Assembly: GCA_030648225.1 (NCBI GenBank)
Contig: JAUSIA010000188.1
Span: forward strand, 1-5,799
From: Ignavibacteria bacterium
GTDB taxonomy: Bacteria; Bacteroidota; Ignavibacteria; Ignavibacteriales; Ignavibacteriaceae
Length of the DNA: 5,799 nt
Reading direction: 5' to 3'
Part shown: in pieces, positions 1-5,799 of the stretch
Position numbering within the stretch: the stretch's first letter is position 1
Layout: each line of letters opens with the position of its first letter
Made by a program: the position numbers and the translations under genes
The notes under the pieces: generated by a model
The model's database searches: none
What the model saw: only the letters and a program-made list of their open reading frames with translations
What the model was told of the DNA's origin: nothing

Positions 1-1540
1 TATAAGTTGTATCGTCGAATCCCCGGCCAAAAATTAATGGATCACCGGCATCATAGGATTCTGCATTAGTTTTCCACCAGAGTGAAACCAGGCTATTACC
101 AGCATATGCACTAAACTCCGGTGTCGGTGGAGGAGGAGTTATATTAAAATCAAGATCATAGGCAATCTGTGCAGCAAGGTCTTTTCTTTTCAATTCAGTT
201 ACACTATTTTTATTGTTACTTCCCCTTGCAATCAATAAACCTACAACTACTTCCTGCGTGTCACGGGGTGCCATATCAAATGGACCTGAAGCCATAACAT
301 GTCTTCTATCTCCAGAAGGAGGTCCACTTGGCCAGCCATCACCTTCATACCAGCCGGTTCCGGTTTCAGGATCACCAGTTAGGACAAAAATAGTCGGCTG
401 ACCAGTATGAGGATTAACGAAATCTGTTCCATCCCATACTTTACCCTGCAAATAGTTATAAAATTCAATAGAGCCTTGAGGAACGCCCTGTTGAGGATCT
501 CTCCACGGAAAGGTAGCAGTGTTTATATATAGAGCAAATGAAGTCATTCCTAGATTCCTATAACCGTGACGCCAGGTACCGAGAAATTTTGCACTATCAG
601 TTGTTCCAGCTTCAACAATAGGACCTTGGAAAAAGTCATATCCCATTGCGGGTGGTGGCGTTCCGTAAGTGTTTCCCGAACCACCACCGTCATCATTGTC
701 ACCATTCCAGGTAAAACCTAAACTTAATGAAGTATCACATCCTGTGAAATCATCATTAGCATCTCCCAAATCGGTATCTGACCAATATGCGACAATCATG
801 TCTTTCAGAAGATTCTGACCTTTATTAATAATGACATATTTTTTGAATACCATATCACCAAGGTCACCAGTTCTGTTAAACGCAAAAATTGTTGTTTGAA
901 ACTCTAAGCCCATCGGCAGGGTACCATATGTAAATGTAGATCTTGTAGGATCCATATCGTTTGCAACGTACCACAATACCTCATCACCTACAAATTTAGG
1001 CAAGTCTACACCCGGAGTTGGTTGTCCATCGCCATCTACATCTTCGTATGGAGCCCCGTCTTCAATCGGCCATTCTTCATAATCTTGTTGTAAAGCATCT
1101 TTTTCAGGTCCTGGGGGTAAATTCTCCCATCCTTTTTTTATTTTATAAATCCTATACCTGGAATCAGTAGGATCATCAGCCTCACCATTATCTAATATTT
1201 TACCTGCTTGAAGTCCCTGTCTATGAGTATTACCATTAACCCGAATTTCACGACCTATTTTTGCGCCAAATATTAATCCATCTTGAAAAACAGCAGACTT
1301 GATTGCATTTAATCCGCCGGGCCAATAAAATCCATTTGCATTAGTTCTTGGATCGTGAGAACAATCACCGTTATTTGAAGCCCACATTAGAACCTGATTA
1401 GCTGCTATATACTGAAATACATCGTTAGTGTTAACCTTTTTAATTTTATCCTTATCACCCCCTTCTCCTTTAAAGCCCATTGTCAGGGATATAACTATTC
1501 CAAGTAATAATGAAACTGGAATAATAAATTTTCTCTTCAT
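1..1540 (-). CDS. Large exported protein of uncharacterised family, N-terminal 513 residues (3' end outside window)
   Basis: The frame stays open from an ATG at 1540 to the left edge, giving 513 complete codons; the C-terminus is missing. AGGAGA five bases upstream supports this start. Residues 1-22 form a signal peptide: KRK, then a hydrophobic run. Visible features are WASNNGD at 53-59, an Asp-rich loop DVDGDGQPTPGVD at 167-179 that resembles calcium-binding loops, GDEVLWYVANDMDPTRSTF at 185-203, an acidic stretch WSDTDLGDANDDFTGCD at 253-269, a Gly/Asp-rich segment at 280-293, and GPFDMAPRDTQEVVVGLLIARG at about 419-440. A PPPPTP linker at 469-474 leads into what looks like the start of a fibronectin type III-like domain (VSLWWKTNAESYD). 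From memory, similar proteins occur in Ignavibacteria as large 'hypothetical' or type IX-sorted proteins; the function is unknown. It lies 34 bases after the TonB receptor gene, so it is probably co-transcribed. A sorting domain at the unseen C-terminus is an inference. The coding call is firm; the role is not. Confidence 0.9.
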   Translation of the reverse strand, partial: MKRKFIIPVSLLLGIVISLTMGFKGEGGDKDKIKKVNTNDVFQYIAANQVLMWASNNGDCSHDPRTNANGFYWPGGLNAIKSAVFQDGLIFGAKIGREIRVNGNTHRQGLQAGKILDNGEADDPTDSRYRIYKIKKGWENLPPGPEKDALQQDYEEWPIEDGAPYEDVDGDGQPTPGVDLPKFVGDEVLWYVANDMDPTRSTFTYGTLPMGLEFQTTIFAFNRTGDLGDMVFKKYVIINKGQNLLKDMIVAYWSDTDLGDANDDFTGCDTSLSLGFTWNGDNDDGGGSGNTYGTPPPAMGYDFFQGPIVEAGTTDSAKFLGTWRHGYRNLGMTSFALYINTATFPWRDPQQGVPQGSIEFYNYLQGKVWDGTDFVNPHTGQPTIFVLTGDPETGTGWYEGDGWPSGPPSGDRRHVMASGPFDMAPRDTQEVVVGLLIARGSNNKNSVTELKRKDLAAQIAYDLDFNITPPPPTPEFSAYAGNSLVSLWWKTNAESYDAGDPLIFGRGFDDTTY

Positions 1541-1545
1541 TGTAT

Positions 1546-1551
1546 TCTCCT
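1546..1551 (-). promoter_or_regulatory. Shine-Dalgarno site of the exported-protein gene
   Basis: AGGAGA on the minus strand, with a five-base spacer (ATACA) before the ATG at 1540. It fixes the start of a gene whose end is not in the window, and it matches the signal-peptide N-terminus that follows. Confidence 0.8.
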
Positions 1552-1574
1552 ATATGAATTTCTGAGTCCCAAGT

Positions 1575-4448
1575 TTAGTAGTTTAATTTAACTCCGAGCC
1601 TAAACTGTCTTGGGGGTCCAAAGTTTGCAGAATCATATATTGAAGCTTTATAAAGATCAATATAGTTTTGTGCCTGTTCTTCTCCGTAGGTACTGCGTAT
1701 ATTTTCTACAGTTTGTGAGCCTTGGGGGCTTGTTAACCACCCATCATCATATGCATCATTTGATACATTGAAAACCTGTATAACATTCTGAGTATTCAAA
1801 ACATTAATAACCCATAAGTAGATATTAAAGGAGAGACCACCAATATTAAATGATTTATCTACTTTTGCATCAAGGTTGAATGTCCAGGGAGTAGTTGATG
1901 CATTCAATGATTCTATGGGAAACCTTCTGTTTCCAAAACTGTTATCATCCCACCTTGTATAATTAAAACCACTATTAAATGAGAAAAATAAATCCACTCC
2001 GGAATTTTCCAATAATTTACCACCTAAAACTGTTGGACCATCATCCTCTGTAAATCTATAGTCTATAAATAAATTCCCTCTGTGCGCCTGGTTAAAATCA
2101 AGCGGGGCGATCTGTTGTGGAAAATAAGGTGTGGCTGTTGGTGATTGCCATATTTGTCTAAAACTCGATGAAGGATTTGAACCTGTTCCTAAAGCATCTG
2201 AAAATGTATAATTGAATGAAACAGCAATTCTCTCTGTTCTCCTCAAATCAAAGCTTAATTCAATCCCTTTTACAGTAACAAAATCACCATTAACAAAAGC
2301 ATAGTATTGGTTGTGGCTGGCGGTTGCTTCAGCAAAAACTGAACGTATTTGAATTTGGTCCTTAATATCTTTATAAAAAGCTGTTATGTTAAATGCAAAC
2401 ACATCGCCTATTTGTTGTTTGAAACCGATTTCGTATTGAGTTGTTCGTTCAGGTTTTAATCCAAAACCTACAGGATTTTGAATTGCAAAGCCTCCTTTTA
2501 TGTTATCGGAAATAACATTATATCCCTGATAAACATCCCGTAGACGTGATTGTTGAATAAATTTTCCATATTGAGCATGAAAAACTGTTTTATCGGTAAC
2601 AGGAAATGAAAATCCTAACCTAGGACTTACATAAACAAAAGGATCAACATCTTTTAATGTTGAAGGATCAATGAGATTCCCTTCGAGAAAACTAATATTA
2701 TGCGGGTTTATAAATTCCTCACTATCAGTATCAATGTAATCTAATCTAACACCTGCATTAAGAACAAGATCGCTAAATTCCATCTTATCCTGTATATAAT
2801 AAGCAGCAAAAACAGGATGTTTAGGTGCCTCCAACCCATTACCATCATATATGTTTCCAAATACATCATAACCATAATTATCTAATCTATTATACATTTC
2901 TGTATAATCACCATCAGGTATAGATCTGCTTAATGTCGCTATACTAACGGGGGCTAATGCATATCTTCTGATTGTATAATATTTATAATCGCCGCCTGTT
3001 TTTAATTCATGATGGTTTCCTAACTGATAGAAAAGATTTACAACCCCACCCCAATACCTGGATCTGTTTTTTATATATTGATTGTAAGGAATAACTTGCC
3101 TTGTAAAATTAATATTAAAGGCTGTTAAACTAAGTGGATTTTGTCCAAACCCTCTTAAAGTTGTACCAACACCTGCATTTGCTATTGAATCCCCATATGA
3201 AATAATATCGTGCTTAAAAATAGGATCCATATCCACATTATAATCATCAAAAAAACTTACTATCAAATCATAGAAAGCATTGTTAGATAAAACATGAGTT
3301 GTTTTAAGACTTGCAGTAATTGTCTGACCTTCATTTAAGCCTGCTCTTTCTGCAGTTCGGTAGGTTAGAATTCCGCGGCCGTTTCTATTTTCAAACTGAT
3401 TAAAACTACCACTCAGTTTAATTGAAAAAGGATTAGCGTCCCATGTTAAATTTCCCTGCAATTGATATGTATTGCTTGCCTGGTTAACACGGTATCCATC
3501 AGGATAAAAAACATCAAATGTATCTCTTGGTGCCGAAGGATCATATACGTCTTTGACATCAATACCTTTATAAAAACCAATTGGAGATCGGTTAAAAATA
3601 TTGCTTCCACCAATATAAAATCTTAAGTCTTTATACGATGGAAAAATTGGACCGCTAACTGTAGCTACATATTCACTATAGCCAAATAAATAAGTGCCCA
3701 GAAATTTTTCTCCTACTTTCCCGGTAAAATTATCAGTAATTGCTTCTATGCCAAATTTGTAATTTTCATTACCGGTCTTTGTTGCGATTGAAATAATTCC
3801 TGAATTTGCTCCGCCAAATTCTGCAGAATAACCACCTGCCTGGAATTGAATTTCCTGAACAGCATTCTGAATACCTAAATTCTGAGCTCCACCAAACACC
3901 GGATCATTAACCAGGACACCATCAACATAATATGCAACTGCATCCTGCCTGCCGCCTCTTACATAAAGATTTCCACCCTGTTCAACTATACCGGTTTCAG
4001 CACTTACAATATTAGCAACTCCGCGAACAGGAAGATTCTCAATATCTTCCGAACCGATTATACTAATTGAGTTGGTCACATTCTTATTTATAAGTGGCTT
4101 AGGGGCTACTATTGTAACTTCATCTAACTGATATTCTGTACTTGCTAAAGCAAAATCTACTTCGATAGTTACATTTATCGAAACGATTATGTTAGATTTT
4201 GTTACTTCCTGATAACCGATGTACCTAGCCACAATTGTGTAGACCTTAGGCGGAACATTTATTATCATATATTCTCCATCCACATTAGAAGCAGCACCCA
4301 GATTTGTTCCTTCTACTAATATATTAGCTCCGATTAAAGGTTCACCGGTTTGTGCATCTGTAACCTTCCCTACAACCTTTCCCGTTTGGGCTATTGCAGG
4401 TAAAACACTTATAAATAGGATAATAAACAGTAAAAATCCTTTTTTCAT
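1575..4448 (-). CDS. TonB-dependent outer-membrane receptor with carboxypeptidase-regulatory-like N-terminal domain
   Basis: A complete 957-residue outer-membrane barrel protein, expected to import a substrate or gate its passage using TonB-ExbBD energy. Residues 1-20 are a signal peptide (KKG, hydrophobic core, AIA before Q21). Residues about 23-102 form a CarboxypepD_reg-like beta-sandwich (GKVVGKVTDAQTGEPLIGAN, then NVDGEYMIINVPP), usual in Bacteroidota receptors. LDEVTIVAP at 108-116 is the likely TonB box. The plug covers about 121-226, with LYVRGGRQDAVAYYVDGVLV at 161-180 and GGYSAEFGGANSGIISIATK at 205-224. The rest is a beta-barrel rich in aromatic residues, ending FRLGVKLNY with a terminal Tyr as expected for barrel assembly. 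There is no STN signalling domain ahead of the beta-sandwich and no sigma/anti-sigma pair nearby, so a transcriptional signalling role is unlikely. It begins 16 bases after the lipoprotein gene. The substrate cannot be predicted; no SusD partner is present, so a SusC glycan role is not supported. Confidence 0.96.
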   Translation of the reverse strand: MKKGFLLFIILFISVLPAIAQTGKVVGKVTDAQTGEPLIGANILVEGTNLGAASNVDGEYMIINVPPKVYTIVARYIGYQEVTKSNIIVSINVTIEVDFALASTEYQLDEVTIVAPKPLINKNVTNSISIIGSEDIENLPVRGVANIVSAETGIVEQGGNLYVRGGRQDAVAYYVDGVLVNDPVFGGAQNLGIQNAVQEIQFQAGGYSAEFGGANSGIISIATKTGNENYKFGIEAITDNFTGKVGEKFLGTYLFGYSEYVATVSGPIFPSYKDLRFYIGGSNIFNRSPIGFYKGIDVKDVYDPSAPRDTFDVFYPDGYRVNQASNTYQLQGNLTWDANPFSIKLSGSFNQFENRNGRGILTYRTAERAGLNEGQTITASLKTTHVLSNNAFYDLIVSFFDDYNVDMDPIFKHDIISYGDSIANAGVGTTLRGFGQNPLSLTAFNINFTRQVIPYNQYIKNRSRYWGGVVNLFYQLGNHHELKTGGDYKYYTIRRYALAPVSIATLSRSIPDGDYTEMYNRLDNYGYDVFGNIYDGNGLEAPKHPVFAAYYIQDKMEFSDLVLNAGVRLDYIDTDSEEFINPHNISFLEGNLIDPSTLKDVDPFVYVSPRLGFSFPVTDKTVFHAQYGKFIQQSRLRDVYQGYNVISDNIKGGFAIQNPVGFGLKPERTTQYEIGFKQQIGDVFAFNITAFYKDIKDQIQIRSVFAEATASHNQYYAFVNGDFVTVKGIELSFDLRRTERIAVSFNYTFSDALGTGSNPSSSFRQIWQSPTATPYFPQQIAPLDFNQAHRGNLFIDYRFTEDDGPTVLGGKLLENSGVDLFFSFNSGFNYTRWDDNSFGNRRFPIESLNASTTPWTFNLDAKVDKSFNIGGLSFNIYLWVINVLNTQNVIQVFNVSNDAYDDGWLTSPQGSQTVENIRSTYGEEQAQNYIDLYKASIYDSANFGPPRQFRLGVKLNY

Positions 4449-4455
4449 CTCTCAT

Positions 4456-4459
4456 CTCC
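4456..4459 (-). promoter_or_regulatory. Shine-Dalgarno site of the TonB receptor gene
   Basis: GGAG on the minus strand, seven bases before the ATG at 4448, inside the 16-base gap after the lipoprotein gene. A second ATG at 4455-4453 directly abuts the GGAG and is in another frame. The spacing and the signal peptide both favour the ATG at 4448. Confidence 0.75.
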
Positions 4460-4464
4460 ATTTA

Positions 4465-5268
4465 TTATTTTTCATAAATTGAACGAATGGGAAGCGATTC
4501 AACCTCATTCCGGTATACTGAGAGTACATCCGGATTCCCATATACAAACAGATAATATCTTTTATCAGCGGCATAATATGAAGAATCGGAGACTATCATT
4601 GAATCTTGATCACTATTAAGAAAATCAAATTTATAGCTTCCCGGATCAACATTAAGGATATTAAATGACAATCCAAATTTCAACAGTTCATCACCTGGGG
4701 CTATATATGTAGCTGTATCAAATACTGCCACCGAATTAGGATCTAACCAATGTGTACCGAAAAGAGTGAGATTAACCGGATTGACTTCCACACCTCCATT
4801 ATAATAACCAGGGAAAGCGTTTGCAACAATTATGTGAGCTTTACCGGGATCAGGCATTGCATTAAAATAAATTTCTCCTTCCGAGATCTTCATACTTGAA
4901 AAAGTGTTATTTTCCAAAATATTGCTATATGTACCTCCGAATACTACAATTTCCCTTTCATAAGAAATTATCTCAATATCAGCATTGAAAATGGTTTCTT
5001 GATTTGCATCTTTAATAACAAATTTTCTTTTTCCCGAATTTATATCAAAATAAACGGTAGTTGACGGAATTGTAACATTGTTTAAGCTTCCATCCGGTTG
5101 ATTATTATCAATAAATATTTGGCTCGAACTGTTTGAAAGATTAACGACTCTCATTACCGAATATGGTCTTCTTGCCGGTGCAATAGTAGGTTCCTCAAGG
5201 CATGAATTTAAAATCAATAAGGGTAAAACAAGAAGCAAGAATAATTTAATTTTATATTTTATTTCCAT
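4465..5268 (-). CDS. Lipoprotein with DUF4397-like beta domains, probably surface or outer-membrane anchored
   Basis: A complete 267-residue protein. Residues 1-22 are a lipoprotein signal peptide (KYKIK, then a Leu-rich core) with lipobox LNSC, making Cys23 the lipidated residue. The Cys is followed by LEEP; acidic residues just after the Cys are known in some Bacteroidota lipoproteins as a surface-export signal, so a cell-surface location is possible. Residues about 37-112 (YSVMRVVNLSNSSSQIFIDN, then a strand-rich stretch ending EIVVFGG) resemble DUF4397, a beta domain of extracellular proteins with no assigned activity. Residues about 143-251 (KAHIIVANAFPG, later VDPGSYKFDF and YYLFVYGNPDVLSVY) look like a diverged second copy. 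No catalytic motif is visible. It is far too short and too beta-rich to be SusD-like. It ends with tandem TAA codons 16 bases before the TonB receptor gene, so the two are almost certainly co-transcribed and may form a complex. The DUF4397 match is by eye and moderate; lipoprotein status is strong. Confidence 0.92.
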   Translation of the reverse strand: MEIKYKIKLFLLLVLPLLILNSCLEEPTIAPARRPYSVMRVVNLSNSSSQIFIDNNQPDGSLNNVTIPSTTVYFDINSGKRKFVIKDANQETIFNADIEIISYEREIVVFGGTYSNILENNTFSSMKISEGEIYFNAMPDPGKAHIIVANAFPGYYNGGVEVNPVNLTLFGTHWLDPNSVAVFDTATYIAPGDELLKFGLSFNILNVDPGSYKFDFLNSDQDSMIVSDSSYYAADKRYYLFVYGNPDVLSVYRNEVESLPIRSIYEK

Positions 5269-5273
5269 CTCTT

Positions 5274-5278
5274 CTCCC
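5274..5278 (-). promoter_or_regulatory. Shine-Dalgarno site of the lipoprotein gene
   Basis: GGGAG within a purine-rich run (TAGGGAGAAGAG) on the minus strand, with a five-base spacer before the ATG at 5268. It supports this start, which also gives a well-formed lipoprotein signal peptide. Confidence 0.75.
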
Positions 5279-5307
5279 TAAGTAAGCAATAGAAAAACTC
5301 GTATACT

Positions 5308-5344
5308 AAAAAAATGCTAGCTACTTAAAGTTAAAGTAGCTAGC
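5308..5344 (-). terminator. Rho-independent terminator of the sorting-domain gene
   Basis: A perfect 11-base-pair inverted repeat (GCTAGCTACTT at 5316-5326 and AAGTAGCTAGC at 5334-5344) encloses a seven-base loop. On the minus strand the stem is followed by one A and seven T's (5314-5308), the classic intrinsic-terminator layout. It lies about 30 bases after the stop codon at 5375 and faces the correct way to end that transcript. In the plus direction the stem is followed by CCGCTTTATT, without a proper T-run, so it is one-directional. Confidence 0.9.
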
Positions 5345-5354
5345 CCGCTTTATT

Positions 5355-5376
5355 AAATTATATAAATATATAATTT
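5355..5376. repeat. AT-only perfect palindrome at the gene end
   Basis: AAATTATATA and TATATAATTT form a 10-base inverted repeat around two A's. It overlaps the stop codon of the sorting-domain gene and precedes the terminator. With no G or C the hairpin would be weak. It may be chance in AT-rich DNA, or it may slightly stabilise the mRNA 3' end. Confidence 0.5.
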
Positions 5377-5799
5377 ATTTTAATAACATCATTTTCATTG
5401 ATGATGAAAAACTACCTGCCTGGATTTTATAAATATATAATCCCGATGCAAGATTAGCTGCATTAAAATCAACTTCATAATTACCACTGTTCATTTCACC
5501 ATTTACAAGTGTAGCAACCTCTTTACCCAGAACATCATAAACTTTCAGTGTAACAAGAGAATTACGAGGAACTGAGAAATTTATTTTTGTTGTTGGATTA
5601 AAAGGATTAGGATAATTCTGAGAAATACTAAATTCCTGTGGTAAAGTACCGCCAACTTCTTTTACATCAACAGGATTAATTGGAACTCCAAACCACAAAA
5701 GTGCCTGATATGGAGAATTTGCATTCGTAAACCCTATCCAATTATAATATGGATATGCATTACTAACTGCAGTATTCAAGGCATTGGTCCAATAACCAG
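5375..5799 (-). CDS. C-terminal end of a type IX secreted protein with type A sorting domain (5' end outside window)
   Basis: 140 codons are visible before the stop; the frame is open to the right edge (GYWTNA precedes the TTG at 5779), so this is the tail of a larger gene. The last 89 residues (nucleotides 5644-5375) are a Por-secretion-type C-terminal sorting domain: LPQEFSISQNYPNPFNPTTK, then KINFSVP, LKVYDVLGKEVATLVNGEM, YEVDFNAANLASGLYIYKI and the end SSSMKMMLLK. In known systems this domain sends the protein through the outer membrane by the type IX machinery and is removed when the protein is attached to the surface or released. The 51 residues before it, rich in Tyr, Asn and Trp (YPYYNWIGF, YQALLWFGVPINPVD), belong to the passenger and match no family I recognise. 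A terminator follows, so it is the last gene of its transcript and probably not part of the downstream operon. Confidence 0.93.
   Translation of the reverse strand, partial: GYWTNALNTAVSNAYPYYNWIGFTNANSPYQALLWFGVPINPVDVKEVGGTLPQEFSISQNYPNPFNPTTKINFSVPRNSLVTLKVYDVLGKEVATLVNGEMNSGNYEVDFNAANLASGLYIYKIQAGSFSSSMKMMLLK

Larger units (their letters stand above)
5269..5374. other. Intergenic region between the sorting-domain gene and the lipoprotein gene
   Basis: 106 bases without a gene. It holds most of the AT-only palindrome, the terminator and the lipoprotein gene's Shine-Dalgarno site. Only about 39 bases separate the end of the terminator's T-run from the ATG at 5268. No convincing promoter is visible, in either the sigma-70 or the Bacteroidota TTG/TAnnTTTG form, so any promoter of the downstream operon must be weakly conserved or overlap the terminator. 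Confidence 0.7.

Noticed and set aside
213..401. Plus-strand open frame of 62 codons
   Set aside because: It lies wholly inside the minus-strand exported-protein gene, has no Shine-Dalgarno site and encodes a low-complexity Pro/Ser-rich product; it is a shadow of the real frame.
4453..4455. Alternative ATG just before the TonB receptor start
   Set aside because: It directly abuts the GGAG and reads in another frame that gives no signal peptide or recognisable protein.
1575..5268. SusC/SusD polysaccharide-utilisation pair
   Set aside because: The lipoprotein is 267 residues and beta-rich, whereas SusD proteins are about 500 residues and helical; no glycoside hydrolase or sensor gene is present in the window.
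5326..5333. TAACTTTA on the minus strand, resembling the Bacteroidota -7 box TAnnTTTG
   Set aside because: It sits in the terminator loop, lacks the final G and has no TTG element at the expected distance upstream.
1..5799. CRISPR array, tRNA or rRNA gene, insertion sequence, toxin-antitoxin or phage defence genes
   Set aside because: No spaced direct repeats, cloverleaf sequences, transposase motifs or defence-related domains were seen on either strand; the window is almost fully accounted for by four envelope-related genes.

Overview
This AT-rich window carries four protein-coding genes, all on the minus strand; it is read here from the right edge to the left. The best guess at the source is a member of the Ignavibacteria or a close relative in the Bacteroidota/Chlorobi group. 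The grounds are a C-terminal type IX secretion sorting domain with the NYPNPFNPTT and VYDVLGKEVATLVN motifs, a TonB-dependent receptor with a carboxypeptidase-regulatory-like N-terminus, and a Bacteroidota-style lipoprotein. Calditrichota, Kryptonia and some other phyla have similar sorting domains, so the assignment is an inference and not proven.

Layout. (a) 5799-5375: the 3' end of a secreted protein whose start lies outside the window; it ends in a type A type IX secretion sorting domain. (b) 5374-5269: a 106-base intergenic stretch with an AT-only palindrome and a strong rho-independent terminator that closes the upstream gene. (c) 5268-4465: a lipoprotein of 267 residues that looks like one or two DUF4397-type beta domains. 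(d) 4448-1575: a 957-residue TonB-dependent outer-membrane receptor. (e) 1540-1: the first 513 residues of a large exported protein of an uncharacterised family, open at the left edge. This gene is easy to miss because it has no stop codon inside the window.

Genes c, d and e are separated by only 16 and 34 bases, and each has a clear Shine-Dalgarno sequence. They are most likely one operon encoding a cell-envelope module: a membrane-anchored lipoprotein, an outer-membrane TonB-coupled barrel and a large exported, probably type IX secreted, protein. The arrangement resembles SusC/SusD-like pairs in outline, but the lipoprotein is not SusD-like, and neither substrate nor function can be read from the sequence. 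There is no RNA gene, CRISPR array, insertion sequence or phage gene, and no gene-free stretch longer than about 106 bases.
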